Shown here: positions 39,676-52,045 of the stretch, piece after piece
How the letters are laid out: each line of letters opens with the position of its first letter
How positions within the stretch are numbered: position 1 is the first letter of the stretch
Source: Plectrocnemia conspersa
Lineage: Eukaryota > Arthropoda > Insecta > Trichoptera > Polycentropodidae
DNA length: 64,000 nt
Reading direction: 5' to 3'
Assembly (NCBI GenBank): GCA_009617715.1
Contig: VTFK01000029.1
Span: 186,001-250,000, forward strand
Program-made: the position numbers and the translations under genes
Notes under the pieces: model-generated
Seen by the model: only the letters and a program-made list of their open reading frames with translations
Databases searched by the model: none
Told to the model about the DNA's origin: nothing

Positions 39676-40455
39676 TTAACCTTTAAAAGGCGGAGAGTCA
39701 AAAAATGATAAAAGGTCCGAAGCGGGTATAAAATAATGGTTCGTAATTTTGGGGCCAAAATTTGGATTAAAATATCAGAATACATCGGCCAGATAAGTAT
39801 TAGACACTCAGAGTTTATATTAAATGGTAAGAATTATTTTGACAGATGGTCAGAATCATTTTTTTTAGTTGGCAATAGTGTTATCGTATAGTGTTTTAGT
39901 GCCAACCTGACTCGCAACATTGTCAGATATGAACACTCTCCGCCGCTGTTCTGTCGTTATTCCTGCTTCGTTCGTCGCTATGAATACCTTCGCGTTCTAC
40001 ACACACTTCAATAGATTCATTGAGTGTTATTCATGGGGTGTTCAAGTTTTGACCAACGCTCGCTCGCTTGCAACTAACCTGTATAATAGTTTTGTTGCGA
40101 GCGATATATCTTATAAAATATGTCTTCCTACATTTTCTGATTGTCCTGTATTTTTATTCTGAGTGTATGATATTTTTATTCTAACTATTTGATATTTATT
40201 CTGACCCTGAATAATATAATTATGACCAGGCTGTTAATAAAGTTTTGACCGAGATTTGATTTTTATTCCTACCCAAAGTTTATTTAAATTCTGACCATTG
40301 TTGCTTTTTCAAAATAATCTCGTGAATTTTTGTAAAAAAATATTTTTTGTGGCAGAGAATCGATTAAAGGTATTGAATGACTTATTGATAATGTTATTGC
40401 GAAAAACGTTAAAAATTCGGTCATATTATCCCCCTTTTCGGATAAGGAAGGTTAA
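39676..40455. mobile_element. TTAA-bounded element, possible piggyBac-type MITE
   Basis: A 780-bp segment is bounded by TTAACCTTTAAAAGGCGGAG and, on the right, GGGGGA-free flank ATAAGGAAGGTTAA, i.e. TTAACCTT at both ends. A TTAA target and C-rich short ends fit the piggyBac superfamily, but the inverted match beyond eight bases is weak. The right half carries at least six degenerate copies of TTATTCTGACC (about 40145-40300), and the left half has the reverse form GGTCAGAAT (39850) and ATCAGAATA (39773), giving subterminal inverted repeats. No transposase frame. Confidence 0.45.
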
Positions 40456-41248
40456 ACATGACATTTTAAAGTAAAAAATCAATACGATGTAAATAAATAG
40501 ATTACATATCATTGCAATTTTTAGTGTGTAAGAGTTTTTCCACTTCAAATATAAACCTACTTGACAACTGATTAGATATATTGTTTACTGACGGACGTAA
40601 TCGTGTTTTGAATAAATGTTTTAATTTTCATAAGTCATGCCTTATGCGAACTGTGTATATGCAATTGGCATGTTTTTTTTAATATTAATATACGGACAAC
40701 GTAATTCTGCGGTACTCGGGCTTAATCAGATTAATTTACTGTTTACGCACCTCTATGGCAAAACATGTACACATTAATTTTCGTTTTCATGACAACACGT
40801 TTGGGAAATGTGCGCAAAAAGGAAAAATGAAACATGTAAAACCATATGCGTTAATTCTGAAATTTTGCCGTCGATGAGGAAGTTTGCGCTGTGCTGGAAA
40901 TAGACTCGTTTGAGATTAGATGATGTTTAAAACACGTTTCAACGTTCAACTCTTCGCCGTTCGGGTTGATGTTTTAGTTATTCTTATTACATTATGCACT
41001 TTTATTGTGTCACTGTTGATGATGCTGCACCGTCACGGACCGCCACCGACCTTCTGTAGTGGATCCTATGTTTGTTTCCATCCATTTACGTAGCGGCGGA
41101 TATCCTTTCAACTGGTTGGTTGGTATAGTTGTCAGTGTTAATGACCTACAGAACATCTGCTTCTCTACCGTCTATGTTAACTCGAATGATAAATGTTGAC
41201 TTATCGAAGGTTTCTCCGAGTTAGCGATTATAGAAATATAGTCGAAAT

Positions 41249-41486
41249 GGGGGATGTTTTTGCCGAAAGGACAAATTTATTGTACGAGTCAGCTCGCGCG
41301 GAAGAGATTCTGCAATTTATGGATCCGGAACAGAGACGTATTTTTTGTGTGTGCACTAATACTGTGGAGCTTGGTTGTGGTGCAGTCAAGCGCACCGAAC
41401 GAAAAATTTGTATTATTAATATTTATAATGCGATAATAGATGTGTGTATTCAAAAGATTTATGATGGGCAATTACGTTCATTATAA
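41249..41486 (+). other. Unrecognised open frame in a CpG-richer patch
   Basis: A frame from ATG at 41249 runs about 79 codons (begins MGDVFAERTNLLYESARAEE). The sequence upstream (about 40930-41180) is CpG-richer and includes TCAGTG near 41134. I recognise no domain. It could be an alternative first exon of mim spliced at one of several GT sites (for example GTGTGTGC near 41346), a lineage-specific small gene or chance. No evidence distinguishes these. Confidence 0.15.
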
Positions 41487-41711
41487 CGCTAATAAAGTGT
41501 TAATGTTTTATTTATAAGATTATTTATGTAACGGTTGAGCTAATCCGAATACTAAATATTACATTATATAGAATTTATAAATTTTAACGTCTTTATTTTT
41601 AATCGCGGGTCATAATTGTGTACTGCAGATATAATATATTATATATTTTGATACAGTGTCTAAAATAAACAATAATTATTTTTCTTTAACCGATTGCTAA
41701 GGATCTAGATT

Positions 41712-43855
41712 AGTGTTTTTTTTACCGAAATGGTTTACTGGGCTAAAACCAAATATAAAAATATACTGGGCCACACATATTTATTTAAACAAAACATAAT
41801 ATCTATAATATAGTAATAAAATAACATTTATAATACAGTAAAAAATAATCTTTACAATATAGTAACATAACATTTAAAATACAGCAATACAATAATAAAT
41901 TACATTTATATTTAATAGAGTAAATTTTTATGTGAATTTTTTTCAATTTTCTCATATTAGCAGATGTTTTCAACGTCGTGCACCGAAATTGATTTTTTAA
42001 ATAGCCATCATTACGACTATTAAATTTAAGTATCTTTAATTTCGAAAAAAAAGGTTCACATATACAAGTTTTGGGAAATTTATCATTACAGACATAATTA
42101 TTATGAAACTGAACTTTGTCATTAGCCTCAAACAGTTCAATTTAGAGGATGACTGTAGGTTTAATAACTTTATCTGTAAATTTGCTGGAGCTGATTCCAT
42201 AATAATGTCAAAAGGACATAAAAAATATATATTGAACATATTTTCTTAATTCTTTAAATAGAAAAATCTCTCATGAAATTCTTGTAATAAATTAGTAATT
42301 TTTGCGTATATGTATTTGGAAAAATGTTTTTTGCCACTATTGAATTTATGTAATAATAATGGAAAATACACTGTAATTTTATAAAGTTTGAGCTTTGCTA
42401 TGAATGCTTTTATATTTTGTTAACAATCTGTGATCAATTCGTTTTTCATTAAAGCTGCTAGATCTAGAATGTTATTCATATTTCGCTGTCAATAATATAA
42501 GTAGTAGATTAATTTAAAAAAAATATTCAGTGATTACTCTGTTATTGATATTAATTGAAAGTAAATCATCTATAGCTTCACGGTGTAAACCAGGGATATT
42601 CGATCTTTTACATCTTCTAGGCCGCATCGCCCGAAAAATAAGTTTTATTTAGAATTCAATATATTTTTGAAAATAGTGTAACATATATTACCTATGGGTC
42701 GATTACAACTTTATTTTTTACACAAAAAAACTATAACATATTTAGTTTAAAATATCCCTTACTCTTATTTTATAAAATACATAGCAGTTTTATTGGTAAT
42801 ATAAAGGAAACATACCGATAAATTACATTTTTATTACTTATTGAAATATCGAGTATTTTTAGCAGGGCTGTGGAGTCGTTAATAAAAACACGACTCCGAT
42901 TCCGACTCCGATTCCGATATTTACCAACAACACGACTTCACTCCGACTCCGACTCCGACTCAAAAAAGTTTAATTTTATCAGGTATTTTTGGTGTTTTTC
43001 TACACATTTAATATTCATACGCTATACGCATTCATTATTACGCAATTAAAAATTCATCAATTTCATAATTTAAAAAAATGCTCGGAGTCGTTCATTTTTC
43101 ACGACTCCGACTCCGACTCCAACTCCGGCCAAAACACCACGACTCCAACTCCGACTCCGACTCCACAGCCCTGATTTTTAGTAAATGGTGTTTTTTATTT
43201 TACATGACTAGTATCGAAATAAAATTTTGGATTGATTTGGTTAAATAATATTGACCATTTTTAATGTCACTTTATTGTTGTAGAATGCAATGAGTGATAT
43301 TTCATGAAATGTAATTTATTGATATTTTTTGCATCGTAATCCACTAGTTTCGCTAATCTTTCGTTCATCCAACCATCAGTGACTTTTTCAAACATATGAT
43401 GGTTTAACGAAATCTTGCTAATAATATTGCTTTCTCGGCTTCATACAAATCTATAAAAAAACGAGTCCTTTACTAAAACTAGAGATGTCAGTAACATTAA
43501 ATTCGTTGTCAATTTCTCGAAAGAAGTTGAACCATATCTATAACATCAGTGCTTTAATCGAAAGCTATGGAATAAGACTATCTTTTTAGGACTAATTATT
43601 TCTGCTACTCTTTCTAAACATACTTTAATGAATTCATCGTTAGTAAACGGACTTGCTTTATTTAGAAATTAAATTTGTTCATATAAATTACCTTTACTAA
43701 TGAATGACAAGCCATATTTTGAAACGTAAGATTTTTTCCGGATCTTTATTTTTTGATACTTTAAAACCTTTTTTTTAAATATTAATAATATGCGGGTCGC
43801 ATGAGTGAGTGTCGTGGGTCGCATGTGGCCCGCGGGCTGTGAGTAGGACACCACT
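41712..43855 (-). pseudogene. hAT transposase relic (GTF2IRD2/ZBED-like clade)
   Basis: A single minus-strand hAT transposon in order. The right end carries GTGGTGTCCTAC and GCGGGCCACATGCGACCC, typical of this hAT group. Next is an N-terminal transposase part at about 43290-43700 containing KASPFTNDEFIKVCLERVAE and LHSLHSTT-like residues. The C-terminal dimerisation region is at about 41920-42090 (CEPFFSKLKILKFNSRN, then FRCTTLKTSANMRKLKKI). The left end has TGGCCCAGTA-type sequence. Several stops and frameshifts interrupt it. A MITE at 42863-43173 is inserted in it. A target duplication could not be found, so outer ends are approximate. Confidence 0.7.
42863..43173 (+). mobile_element. GACTCC-repeat MITE, copy 1, with perfect 8-bp target duplication
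   Basis: A 311-bp element beginning CAGGGCTGTGGAGTCG and ending CCACAGCCCTG, flanked by ATTTTTAG at 42855-42862 and 43174-43181. Ends are followed by arrays of the hexamer GACTCC/GGAGTC on both arms. CAG-starting ends and 8-bp duplication indicate a hAT-type non-autonomous element. It interrupts the hAT relic at 41712-43855, so it inserted later. Open frames reading SDSDSD or TPTPTP are products of the hexamer array. Confidence 0.9.
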
Positions 43856-44469
43856 CATATACAGCTTAAACCAAAGTCTATTGTCAGCATAGGAGATCTA
43901 TGGTTTGCGAATATTTTCAATTAGTTTGTTTCCCAGTCGATATAATAAACTAACATTTTTTGCACATTGGCACATACTTTCACGATTAAACTAAAAGTTA
44001 AATCTGTTCCACTCGAAGATAACATCTTGAATTCCATTATTAAATTAAAAGTTTATAATATTGTGGTATAAAACGCTAATTTGCGCATCATTGATTCTGA
44101 ATACTTACGATCTCATTAAATATTGTTTTAAGACTGCTTAATATAAATTTAACTTCGAAGCTTTTCAAAGTAATTGAGGGAGAAAAACAAAACTTCACGA
44201 AGCAGTATCAGCGTGATGGATTATGGATAAGCGTTTTTTTCTGAAAGAGTTTTGAAAGTGCCCCCAGAAAGCTTATACGTCTCTATAATATGATATTTTT
44301 GCTTTAGTAACGGATTTGTTCGCATTTTGTGTCTAGTCATATCGCATCCTTCAATAAGCACATGTTTAGATGCTCCCCTCATATCAATGCGAAATTAATT
44401 GACTATTAAGGAAGTATATTTCTGAAGTATATGTCTTTGTGACTTATTTATTGTCATGGCGAAGGCAAG

Positions 44470-44770
44470 GCTAATTGGGTATTGAATTCATTTGAAGAAA
44501 AATGAAAAATCGCTAGAAATAAATTATGAGAATAAACAAATTTTCACACTCAAATGTGCCAGTGAGGATCGTTACCTAGATAATTTACATGTTCAATGCC
44601 TTCATGGCAAACCGCGTTCTATTGCACCGTAATGGATATACTTATTCAATAGAATAATAGGCCCGAACTACTAAACTTTATAGTTTGTACCATAGATTGA
44701 TTTTTCTACGTTTATTATTTTGTCAATTGAGTTAAATAATTATGTTACAACTGGCACGATCTTTCATTTT
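44470..44770 (+). repeat. Dispersed repeat family R1, copy 2
   Basis: Ordered matches with 39120-39450 (AAAAATCGCTAG, TTATGAGAATAA-CAAATTTT, GTTCAATGCCTTC, CAATTGAGTTAAAT, GTTACAACTGGCA). A third, shorter match lies near 60730-60800. Ends undefined. Confidence 0.55.
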
Positions 44771-44779
44771 ATCGAATTT

Positions 44780-47420
44780 TACATCAATTGGCACAAGTAT
44801 TGTTCATTTATAGTCATTCGTAGGTACGGATATGATTATTTAAATTATTTAAAAAAATGACTACAAGTCATATATTGTTTAAATAATGTATAGATATATA
44901 TAATTATTTAAAAAAATGTTGCGTTGACAAATAAAATCGCAGTAGACGTTATTTAAGTGATGCATAAATTCCACAAACTTGATTGTTTAAATTACGACAT
45001 TGACATTATATCGATTGAGTTGTATGCTTCACTATGCTACACCTTTTTGATTATTTCGTCGATCAGGTCATTCAATCGTCAAATTTGGGTTCATTGCATT
45101 CATTTTGAACTCGTTTGCGTCCTTGCATCGGGCATTGAATTCATTGTCATCATCGATGACATAACTCGTGATATCACCGTTTAAATTATTGCAAACATAC
45201 CGTCGCTTCACTCGATGGTTTTGTAGTGATTGATGGAGTGCTGCGTTTTTGGAATTTCGCGGCGCGTTAATTTTTTAATTCGACCCCAACACACCCGGTG
45301 TTAATTTTTTTACGCGCTGGCAGATGCCAAATGTCGAATGCATTAACCAGATGCTTTGCGGCGTTTGAGATGCGCTTTACTGCATCCGATAAGGACGTAG
45401 CGCATGCTGTGCCTGTGTGACTGGCTGTCTAGCGCGCAATTGTGCGATGGTGCGTCTTATGTAGTTTTGTTTTGCTTCCGACGATGACAAAACGATCCAT
45501 TCGTGCGTGTGAACTGTTTCTCGTTGTCGAGGGTTGTACGGAGTGTTGTTATATGGGTCATTTGCGCTGGATCTGGACTAGTTAACGCGTATCTCGTTGC
45601 GATCACGGAAACTAAAAACATGGTGAAGGCGGTACTGTTTTTTAAACAATGCTCTGCGGTTGGGTCTAAAATCGCTAATACTGTTTTATTTAAATAGTAA
45701 TTTTTAATGGATGGTAATTCATTATGTATGTAAATCACATCAATTTCTGCGTATAACGCTGTTTGCTACTTTCATATAGATGTTTTATTAAATTATTTAT
45801 TATTTAATTTACTTATTTTTTCTCTAGAAACTCGTATATGTGAAGCGTAGACTGGGCTAATCTATTTTGAGTAAGCTGGTAGTCTCAAGCGACGAGGGTG
45901 GACTTGAATTAAGTATGAACTTCGTAATATCGTTTAATTGAAAATTGCTAATCATATAAACAATAGGATCCAGCTCAAAAAAAAATTGAGAAAATTTTAG
46001 TTATATATATTTTGGTAAAAATATTTTTTTTAAATTTATTCTATTTGTATAATATGTCTTATAAAGTTGATTTTTTAACAAATACCAGTCCGAAAATATG
46101 TATCTTCTGTGAAATTATTTTGGAAATCTTCGTGAGTTTCAATTCAGAAAATTGACGCGGCAGTTACTCGTAATAATTCGATAATTACACGAGACAATGC
46201 AGCCGACTAGTGCACGCTCACTAGAAGACAGAAGAAAGCATATCTGTCACACAATCAGCGTTCAAGTAATAAATACTTATCGGAGCAGGTGCGAAGGCAA
46301 GTCTTTCTATTATGCACGACGCAGCCAGCGCATGGGTCAATGCTATTTTTTGCCATTTTTTTCTCTTAACCCGAGCACCCAAGTGCTCTCAAATTAATTT
46401 GAAGCTCCTGCCGAGCACGCTGTTCGTACATTTTTTTCAACTTCATTATGTCACCTGCCATATTGTGCCGCGTCTCATTAATGAACTCTCGCGCATATTT
46501 TAAGATTAATAAGTTATTTATTCGTGGGAGAATCTCACCGCACCGGATATTATAGCAGGTCCGATCGGATATTGCCTCGAAAATCAGCTTCATGACGGCG
46601 GTGGTCGGCTCTGTGATTATCAATCTTTTAGATGTAATGATAAGCGCCGAGCGAAAGATGCGTAATATAATACATATTTATACGAGAACGTTCAAAGTGT
46701 TTGTATAACTTAGCGTTATTGCCGATTTTATTGCGTGGCGTGAGATGAAATGAAAAATATTGGCGTTGCTGCCAAATAAAATACATATGTAATTAAGTTT
46801 ATTAAAAAAAACTTTGATCAAATAAAATTATATTTAAATAACTCAGTGGGTGAGATTTTTGCTAGATATTTGGCACTTATGTCAAACTTAGTACATAGTA
46901 ATAAATTATATGCATGTGGTGAATTATAGAAAATATAATATTATCCGTTAATTATTTGTATATATTATAAGTACATACATATATTGCCCGTTGCTGATCC
47001 GCGAATTACCGTTAACTAACAAAATAAATAAAAAATAGTGTTATTTAGTAATATGCTGCGAATACACTGACAAGGCGATATTTATCGCGATATAAAAAAA
47101 TACATTACTTTTTTATCTTATTGAAAGGCCTGTCAATGCTGAATGTTGTGTGACCTGGCTGTTAATCGAGTGATAAACAACCTTTATAAGTGCAACTTTG
47201 CTTAGCTCTTTTTGGTTCAAAGTGCAGAAGTTTTACTTAAAACTAGGTTACATTTGCATAAAGTTATCTTTAAGAAAACGATTTAAATACATTTATTTAA
47301 AATACTACTGTTATAATTTTATTTAAAATAAAATATCAATATTATTCTGCAAACATTCGTCTACAGTAAAACTTCGAGTTGCTATATGTAATATTTCATT
47401 ATATTTTAATCATAAATTAT
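44780..47420. other. Unassigned intron DNA with CpG-richer patches
   Basis: No gene recognised. About 45000-45680 and 46140-46620 are CpG-richer and carry open frames on both strands (for example 45457-45738 minus, 46366-46623 minus) without known motifs. Confidence 0.35.
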
Positions 47421-47427
47421 ATTTAAA

Positions 47428-47695
47428 GTCGGAACTGCGTAGTCCGTAGTATTTACTGGTAACTCAGATGCCACGGGCTCGAGCCACGGCAGTAAACTTG
47501 ATTTTTTTTTTTATAAAATTGCGCCATCTTTAAAAACCGGTCCCAGCTGCGAAGTAGCATTTATATATAATATTTTTAATATCACCGATTCCCATAATTT
47601 CAGTCTGATTGTTAATATTTGTAATTATTAATTATGTTTGATACAGTTGATACAGCTTTATCCCGTTGTAACGCATTGAGCTTATCAGGCAAAAA
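47428..47695 (+). mobile_element. tRNA-derived SINE, copy with both pol III boxes
   Basis: The head has a box-A-like TGCGTAGTCCG at about 47436-47446 and a box B GGCTCGAGCC at 47476-47485, at tRNA-like spacing. The body has AAAACCGGTCCCAGCTGC and TATCACCGATTCCC, matching the SINE at 38736. The 3' end has CCCGTTGTAACGCATTGAGC but breaks off after TTATCAGGC and an A run, so the 3' half of the hairpin is missing. Confidence 0.75.
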
Positions 47696-47699
47696 AAAT

Positions 47700-49860
47700 A
47701 TTGGCCCAGTAAATAATTTTACATGAAACTGCATATGTATTGTATAATACAGTATATTCAATCTTATCATTACACTTTCACGTTATTCCATTATTATTTT
47801 TTTTGTTATTATATCTTGCTAACGATCTAAACGTATTATGTACACACTCTTTCACTAATCGCTTATTGTGAGTCTAGACTTTTGACGTTTTGTTGTGGAT
47901 GCTTTATGTGTGTTGCGTGATTTTAGTTCATTTTTTGTTCGTGCATTTGAAGTTAGTCGTTGAAATACCTCGCGTTTTTATAATAGTTATAAAAAAAGTA
48001 AATTTGTATAATACATATGTATTTGTATATTTGAATGAACATAATGAAAGTATAATATTTTTTATTCTTATGAATTTATTTATTAAGACTATTAACACTT
48101 ACATATAACAATAGCTCGTTAGTTGAACAAATAGTAAATTATGCAACTAAGCAGACAGTGATTTTCTATTGTAGTTGGGATTAACTTATGGCGTTGACTG
48201 ACGTTTATATTTTTTGACAATTCGAATGTATCTAGTTTGTTCGCTAATTAAATTCACATTATATGTACATTCTTGGCCGTACAAGGGTTAAATCTTTTTA
48301 TTCCTATTGCCGCTTTTTATACCTACACACAATATCATTGTTATATAAAGATTGATAAATTAATATTTCGTTCCATTATAAACAATAAATCATATGTTAT
48401 TGTTCTGCATGCCTGCGCTTTTGTAACAAATCTTTCGTAACCTAAACTTTGAAGCCCTTTAAAGACGTTACATAACATTAGTTATTGATTTGGGAAAATG
48501 ATGTAATTTAATACTTATCCTACTTCGTACCGCTAAGTGAGCGGTTTTGTTTAATACATTCGTAGTTTGACCTAAAATTCCATTAAGTGTAAAGTACAGC
48601 CACTAGTATTAGTTCATGTGGGTAAGTTGAAACTCTTAAATTTATTAGACGCTATCGGATGGAACGCCTTGGTACGGCTGTTAAACTATATTGCACTAAT
48701 ATATTTGCAGAACAGCGAAGAGTGGCCAAAATGAGAATTACATTTTTTCGCGTTATCTAAATTGAAAAAGTTGGAATGTTTGCGAATCTAGATTGTCGTG
48801 TTTGTGCTAAGTGGGTAGATAATGTCATGTATTTTTGTTATCATGTTAATTTAATAAAAATACACATTAAATCTCGGTCATCATCGCTTAGGTCCACACA
48901 GTTTGGACGTAAATATCCGGACTATTAATTAAAATGTCGTGCGAAATCTTAACGGTCGTTTTAACGTGACGTCGCATGCTACTGATGAAAATGGTTCGCT
49001 CGCTCAAATTTTACGTAACGTTTAGTAAGCTGAAAGAGAGAATAAAATAAACGCTTCCGAAATACGTCATTTACGGTTAACGTCATGAATTTTTCCACGT
49101 TTTATAAGCGTATATTTGCACGTATATTTTCATTGAGAGGTTTTGGGTCGAATATTATATTAGCTTTGGTTTGTGTTTTTTTACGTGTGGTATTGGATTA
49201 TATTATACTATTTTTAATAACTAGTTAAAAAAAATTATTATTGTTATATATGTAAATAGCTTGTAAGGAGTATGTTAACGCCAGTTTCGCATGTTGTATG
49301 CGTTCGCGAACGTCGTCTTATGGCGCTATATACTATCATGTCTTAAAATGGGATGAACTAAAATTTAAATAGGATAATTATTATATTCACTGTCGCTTGA
49401 AATACGCATTGGAATTAATTAAAATGCCATAATCGATTTCAATGGTGAAAATTGAAATGGGTTTATGGCATTAAGTGGTAAATATTTACTACCTAAATTA
49501 ATGATAAAGTTTTTTGCTCGTATGACGAGTCAAATTAAAAAAAAATATTTGCTCGTATCTAGAAAACTCGATACATAGTCGAGTCACTCGTAAGTCGATG
49601 TTCTACTGTACTGCAGAAATATACAAGATGTGTACGGCGATATACCGCCACACAGACTATTTTATCAATCACCCGCCGCATTGGCCTAGCAACCCTAGAT
49701 AGACCATTTTTTGGTCTTGAAATCTCTGTTTAAACCGTTTCCTGATGTTTAAGTTAAAAACATAGATAAACAGCTATAGATTACTTAAAATATAGTTTTA
49801 AAAAAAATACAGGTGCTGCTGGTAAAGACCGATGACGAGTCCACTTTGATATAAGAGTTT
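47700..49860. other. Unassigned AT-rich intron DNA
   Basis: No gene recognised. The only structured item is a 50-base hairpin at 49423-49472 (arms AATGCCATAA and TTATGGCATT outside, ATTTCAAT and ATTGAAAT inside, 7-base loop). Confidence 0.5.
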
Positions 49861-49864
49861 GAAG

Positions 49865-50185
49865 CAGGGCTGTGGAGTCGGAGTCGGAGTCGTGGAGTCG
49901 TGGTGTTTTGGCCGGAGTTGGAGTCGGAGTCGGAGTCGTGAAAAATGAGCGACTCCGACCATTTTTTCTATAAAATGCATTTTTTAAATTATGAAATTTT
50001 AATTGCGTAATAATGAATGTGTATAGCGTATGAATATTAAACGTAATAGAAAAACACCAAAAATACCTGATAAAATTAAACTTTTTTGTCGGAGTCGGAG
50101 TCGGAGTGGAGTCGTGTTGTTGGTAAATATCGGAATCGGAGTCGGAGTCGGAGTCGTGTTTTTTTTTAACGACTCCACAGCCCTG
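49865..50185 (-). mobile_element. GACTCC-repeat MITE, copy 2, inverted, with perfect 8-bp target duplication
   Basis: A 321-bp copy of the element at 42863-43173 in opposite orientation, with ends CAGGGCTGTGGAG and CTCCACAGCCCTG and its own duplication GTTTGAAG at 49857-49864 and 50186-50193. The unique middle (ATTGCGTAATAATGAATG, GTATAGCGTATGAATATTAA) is nearly the same as in copy 1, so the family moved recently. Confidence 0.92.
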
Positions 50186-50193
50186 GTTTGAAG

Positions 50194-51593
50194 GGTTAAA
50201 ACAAGTCTTGGAAGTCAGATACAACTATTTTAATTATTTATAATATTATATAGCTTTGACCACTAAGTGTCTCTATATAGCACATACTAACGGTTTATTA
50301 TTATATATAAAATCGATTCTGTTGTTTGGAATTATTGTATCTGTACCTTCAGGTTATAATCGATAGATAAAAAATGCGGTAGTTGTATACGATATTTAGA
50401 TGATACATGTATATCTTATTTGACATATCCTCACCCCATACAAAACACTTCTCATTCACTCTTACTAAATGATTTTGAGCATTCGGACTCGGAACTCGGA
50501 CACACATTTACATTTGATATCAATCTGAAACTTTAAATCGACGTAGACAAACAAATAATGAATTAAAAGGCTGTATTTGTAAGATTTAATTGCAAACACA
50601 ACCAACAAAAACTGAACACGAGAGACTATTGTTAATTTGCAGTCGGATCTAGAGCGGGAAGAAAACTATTATTTTAAATACATTTATCATGTCAAGGTTA
50701 AAGTGTTGTCTTATATCTCTCCATCTGTGTTACATGCGTATGAAAATTGATAAGTGTACATTATCATATTGTTTATAGTGTTGGTATAGCAATCACGTTG
50801 TGGGTTATCATTTCTAACAGCTTACGTGACGTACACGTTCAATTTATATAAAAGCTTTTTACGTGTTTATGGTTTATTATTGTGCGTTTACCACATGACG
50901 ATGTCAAACGATCACTGTTACATAATAAAAATTAATATGGTTTTGATAAGATATCGTATACGTTAAAGGTTATTGCAATTTCGTCTTTTGAATAGCACTC
51001 TTTAGCGACTGGTGTGATTATATCGTTTATTTGCTGTGAAGCCTTGATTGATTTTATTCTTAAAAGTTTTCTCCGCTGCATATAACGGATTTTTATCCGT
51101 GTTCCGTTATCAGCGACCGTCGTAAGCGATGATTTGCGATATCTTTGTTTGAATCTCGGAAAAGCTTCCGAGCCACGTTTCTCTCTCTCGGATTACCTAT
51201 TTATTTATCGGCGTTTCTGTAAATCATAGCACATGTCGCTGCGTTCCCAGAGAGATGAGGCACGCGATGCTCTTGAAAAAATAAAATAAAAACGCCTCCG
51301 AGGCGGATGCACTTATGTGTCAATGACATCGAAATGGCTGTTGTTCGTTCAATCGGCACTTTTCGGATAAAGTATTGAGATTACAGCGGCTCTAGTGTGC
51401 CAATTAGCAGTTGTACGATTTTACTATTTCGCGTCATGCATCTTCGATCTGCTGGGACTGATCGGACTCGTTTTTGTCTCGTTCTTAGACCGGATATTAT
51501 ATATGCTTTCAGAGCGTGATTGTTATTGAAATAACGTAACGGAAGTCCTTTAAGAAAAGCGTATTGATAAGGTTTCTTTTTGTTTGTTTTCAG
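50194..51593. other. Unassigned intron DNA before exon 2
   Basis: No gene recognised. The last 500 bases before mim exon 2 are GC-richer than the rest of the intron, as is usual next to an exon. Confidence 0.5.
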
Positions 51594-51655
51594 AACGGCA
51601 CTCCGATATGGGAGGACTTCATTGCCAAGGCGACAAAGCTGCACGCAGTACTGAA
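51594..51655 (+). CDS. mim: mim/MTSS1 coding exon 2 (IMD domain)
   Basis: A 62-base exon between acceptor TTTTCAG (to 51593) and donor GTGAGT at 51656. It reads NGTPIWEDFIAKATKLHAVL plus two bases of the next codon. It continues the IMD domain directly after exon 1: vertebrate MTSS1 has the same pattern at this point (small polar residues, then P-x-W-E-D-F-I-x-K-A-x-K-L). Phase fits both neighbours: exon 1 ends in phase 0, and AA here joins A at 61556 to make a lysine codon. A longer minus-strand frame over this region (51381-51644) is a shadow. Confidence 0.92.
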
Positions 51656-52045
51656 GTGAGTAATGTGTAACTGTATTTTATCTACATTCTACAGTTACTT
51701 GTGGTTGTAATAATCGATTTGTAAAAAAATGGATTGATAAGGCAATATACCTTTATCTCAAAATTCACCACATTTTGGTGGTAGTTTTTTTTATATAATA
51801 CACCGTTTCGGTCCATTACAATGATGCTACATCCTGATTTTTAATATTTTTTTGTGGCAACAATAATTGATGTATAAAGTTCGACTTTTTTGTGCTAACT
51901 TGTATAATAAATACGATGCTTTTATTGTATTATTATTGTATCGATTTAACACTTTAGGCGTTTTGCCTAATGATTTTAACAATGACATCTGTTTTAATTA
52001 ATTAATTATCTTTTTGTTATCTATGTATATTTAATGTGTGTCTGT

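Larger units (their letters stand above)
991..51593 (+). other. mim: mim intron 1, about 50.6 kb
   Basis: The intron runs from donor GTATGT at 991 to an acceptor with a T-rich tract ending TTTTCAG at 51593. Length is 50,603 bases. It interrupts the IMD coding sequence after codon 25 in phase 0. It carries all the repeats and transposon relics listed below up to 51 kb. I found no coding exon inside it whose product I recognise on either strand. Confidence 0.85.

Noticed and set aside
42989..43174. Open frames ending in SDSDSD/TPTPTP (also 49781-50224 and 49798-49980 on the minus strand)
   Set aside because: They are translations of the GACTCC hexamer arrays of two MITEs, whose ends and target duplications explain the sequence.
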